A DNA stretch of 7,225 nt from the NCBI GenBank assembly GCA_900547085.1, contig URFI01000119.1, positions 1 to 7,225 of the forward strand. The letters are read 5' to 3'. Made by a program: the position numbers and the translations under genes. Positions within the stretch are counted from its first letter, which is position 1; every line of letters starts with the position of its first letter. Source of the DNA: an uncultured Prevotella sp. (GTDB taxonomy: Bacteria; Bacteroidota; Bacteroidia; Bacteroidales; Bacteroidaceae). The notes beneath the pieces are model-generated. The model was given only the letters and a program-made list of their open reading frames with translations, did no database searches and was not told where the DNA came from. Positions 5,245-7,225 of this stretch are shown here, one piece after another.

Positions 5245-7225
5245 ATGACTGCAACGAACAACTCATCTAAACAACAACCATCGCTCACGGTGTATAAAGC
5301 AAGTGCGGGAAGCGGAAAAACCTTCACATTGGCCACTGAGTACATGAAGCGTGTCATTGATAATCCCGACGCCTATCGTTCCATCTTGGCTGTTACCTTT
5401 ACAAACAAGGCGACAGAAGAAATGAAGATGCGCATCTTGAGCCAGCTGTATGGCATCGCTCATGGCTTACCCGACTCTGATAGTTATTTACACAAGATAC
5501 AGGAATCCATCCCCTTTCCTAGCACTAAAATCCGTGAACGAGCGCAAAAGGCATTGGGACAGTTGCTGCACAATTACAATTATTTCAGGGTAGAAACCAT
5601 CGATGCTTTCTTTCAAAGCGTGTTGAGAAACCTGGCGAGAGAACTTGATCTCACAGCAAATCTAAGAATTGAGTTGAGAGATAAGCAAGTGAAAGAGAAG
5701 GCAGTAGATGAGTTGATTGAAGAATTGCAGCCTAATGATAAACTCTTGCGGTGGATATACGAATACATCCGGCAAAACATCTCTGACGACAAGTCATGGA
5801 ATGTCATTGGAGAAATTAAGGATTTTGGCTCGAACATCTTTAAGGATGTGTATAAAGCGCATCGCGATGAACTGGAAAACGTACTGAGTCAAGACAACTT
5901 CTTTGTGCAATACACCAAGCAATTGAGAAACATCAGAGAACGAGCATCAGCAGAATTCAGTAGAATGGGGGAAGCCTTCAACGAAACACTCGACCGACAT
6001 CAGGCTTCCATCGATGATCTGAAGAGTGGGAAAAAAGGACCCGCAGGCTATTTCATCAAGCTCAGTTCAGGTAAATATGACGACAGCAAACTGTTCAACA
6101 CCACGGCGCAAAAAGCTGCGGATGCACCGGAAGAGTGGTTGAGAAAGGGCGATCAAAAAGATGAGGGGTTGATGATGTTGGCTACAGAGCTCACCAACTT
6201 GCTGAATACCACAGAGCAAAGACGAAGACAACTACTTGTTCCTTTCCGCACAGCGACACTCATCTTGCGACATCTCAACCAGCTAAGACTGCTTGGCAGC
6301 ATTGAGAAAAAGGTAAGAGAGCTGAATGCCGACTCCAACAGCTTCTTGCTCAGCGACACACAGTTGTTGCTCAACAAACTCATTGAGGACAGCGACTCGC
6401 CCTTTATCTTTGAAAAGATAGGCACACAACTCAAACACATCATGATTGATGAGTTTCAAGATACCAGCACTATCCAATGGCAAAACTTCAAGATTCTATT
6501 GAAAGAAGTCATCAGTCATGCTGATGGTACCGGCCTCATTGTGGGTGATGTCAAACAAAGCATCTATCGGTTCCGCTCCGGTGATTGGCGACTATTGAAC
6601 AACATTGAGCAGGAATTTCCATCACAAGGGCACCTACTCGAAACCCTTAAACTTGACGTAAACCGTCGATCAGAGAACAACATCATTGATTTCAACAACA
6701 CATTCTTCTCGATTGTCGCACGAAAAGAGTATGAAGCACTGGCCACAGACAACCCTGAGGAAGCGGAACAAGTGAAGAAAGCGTACGAGGACGTGTGCCA
6801 AAAAGCACCTGATGAGAAGAACAGAACAGGCTTTGCCAACATCAAACTCTTTCCAAAAGAAGACTATGATAACCTGATGGTAACCGAAATCGCACAAATC
6901 ATCACTACGCTGAAGGGGCAAGAAGTGCGGCAAAAAGACATAGCCATCCTGGTTCGCAACAACAAAGAGATACCCACTATCGCTGACGCACTGATGGAAA
7001 CCATGCCGGAAATACGTCTGGTATCTGACGAAGCATTCCGTTTGGACTCATCAATTGCGGTCAATCTGTTGATAGATGCCCTGCATTGCCTCATGCATCC
7101 GGAAGACAAAATCGCCTTGGCTAATCTATCAAAAGTATATCAAAAGCAAATACTTAACAACAAACTGGACGACAACGACTTATTCATTCAAGGGAAAGAC
7201 GTTACGGATTGGCTTCCGAAAGAAT
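5245..7225 (+). CDS. UvrD/AddA-type ATP-dependent helicase (RecB-like), 3' end cut off
   Basis: 660 codons are visible from ATG 5245 with no stop before the window edge. Superfamily 1A helicase motifs occur in order: Walker A KASAGSGKT (18-26), motif Ia AVTFTNKATEEM (49-60), ETIDAF (117-122), motif II IDEFQDTS (401-408), motif III VGDVKQSIYRFRSGD (433-447), the NRRS segment (473-476), and DIAILVRNNKE (565-575). The long insert between Ia and II, and ASAGSGKT near the N-terminus, are typical of AddA/RecB rather than plain UvrD. Such enzymes unwind broken DNA ends for RecA-dependent repair together with an AddB-like nuclease subunit, which I would expect downstream. Whether this one has its own C-terminal nuclease domain cannot be seen. 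It starts 10 bp after the barrel gene's stop, so the two are probably one transcript. No promoter is visible between them. Confidence 0.95.
   Translation, partial: MTATNNSSKQQPSLTVYKASAGSGKTFTLATEYMKRVIDNPDAYRSILAVTFTNKATEEMKMRILSQLYGIAHGLPDSDSYLHKIQESIPFPSTKIRERAQKALGQLLHNYNYFRVETIDAFFQSVLRNLARELDLTANLRIELRDKQVKEKAVDELIEELQPNDKLLRWIYEYIRQNISDDKSWNVIGEIKDFGSNIFKDVYKAHRDELENVLSQDNFFVQYTKQLRNIRERASAEFSRMGEAFNETLDRHQASIDDLKSGKKGPAGYFIKLSSGKYDDSKLFNTTAQKAADAPEEWLRKGDQKDEGLMMLATELTNLLNTTEQRRRQLLVPFRTATLILRHLNQLRLLGSIEKKVRELNADSNSFLLSDTQLLLNKLIEDSDSPFIFEKIGTQLKHIMIDEFQDTSTIQWQNFKILLKEVISHADGTGLIVGDVKQSIYRFRSGDWRLLNNIEQEFPSQGHLLETLKLDVNRRSENNIIDFNNTFFSIVARKEYEALATDNPEEAEQVKKAYEDVCQKAPDEKNRTGFANIKLFPKEDYDNLMVTEIAQIITTLKGQEVRQKDIAILVRNNKEIPTIADALMETMPEIRLVSDEAFRLDSSIAVNLLIDALHCLMHPEDKIALANLSKVYQKQILNNKLDDNDLFIQGKDVTDWLPKE

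Noticed and set aside
5263..7109. Minus-strand ORFs of 66-96 codons
   Set aside because: All lie opposite the helicase frame, which shows ordered SF1 motifs throughout.

Overview
The window looks like a chromosomal segment of a Bacteroidota bacterium, most likely a Prevotella-like member of the Bacteroidales. Three things point there. Two divergent genes each carry a match to the Bacteroidota -7 box TAnnTTTG. There are no clear Shine-Dalgarno sequences. The gene content also fits: a MoxR / DUF58 / BatD-like aerotolerance-type locus, and a DUF5686-like outer-membrane barrel next to an AddA/RecB-type helicase. The genus is inferred from protein character, not proven.

Left half (minus strand, read right to left): a MoxR-family AAA+ ATPase (2384 to 1389), a DUF58 protein with a VWA-type metal site (1314 to 415), and the first 119 codons of a secreted BatD-like protein (359 to the window edge). 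Gaps are 74 bp and 55 bp with no obvious terminator, so one transcript from the promoter at 2450-2418 is likely. In this class of locus the ATPase is thought to act as a chaperone for VWA-domain partners, and the exported and membrane Bat proteins work at the cell envelope. The rest of the operon lies beyond the left edge.

Middle (about 2403 to 3173): a long AT-rich divergent intergenic region with no convincing protein gene. It is not featureless. It holds three 12-bp repeats (2663-2698), then five degenerate units in exact 22-bp phase (2710-2819), a stem-loop followed by six T (2814-2842), and a nested pair of inverted repeats (2896-2945). Two small hydrophobic ORFs overlie this block and are probably by-products of it. 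This is the least explained part of the window.

Right half (plus strand): a predicted outer-membrane beta-barrel protein related to DUF5686 (start uncertain, ending 5234). Ten bases later comes a large UvrD/AddA-type helicase, complete at its N-terminus and running off the right edge after 660 codons. The tight spacing suggests co-transcription of an envelope protein with a recombination-repair helicase. The likely nuclease partner (AddB-like) would lie just outside the window.
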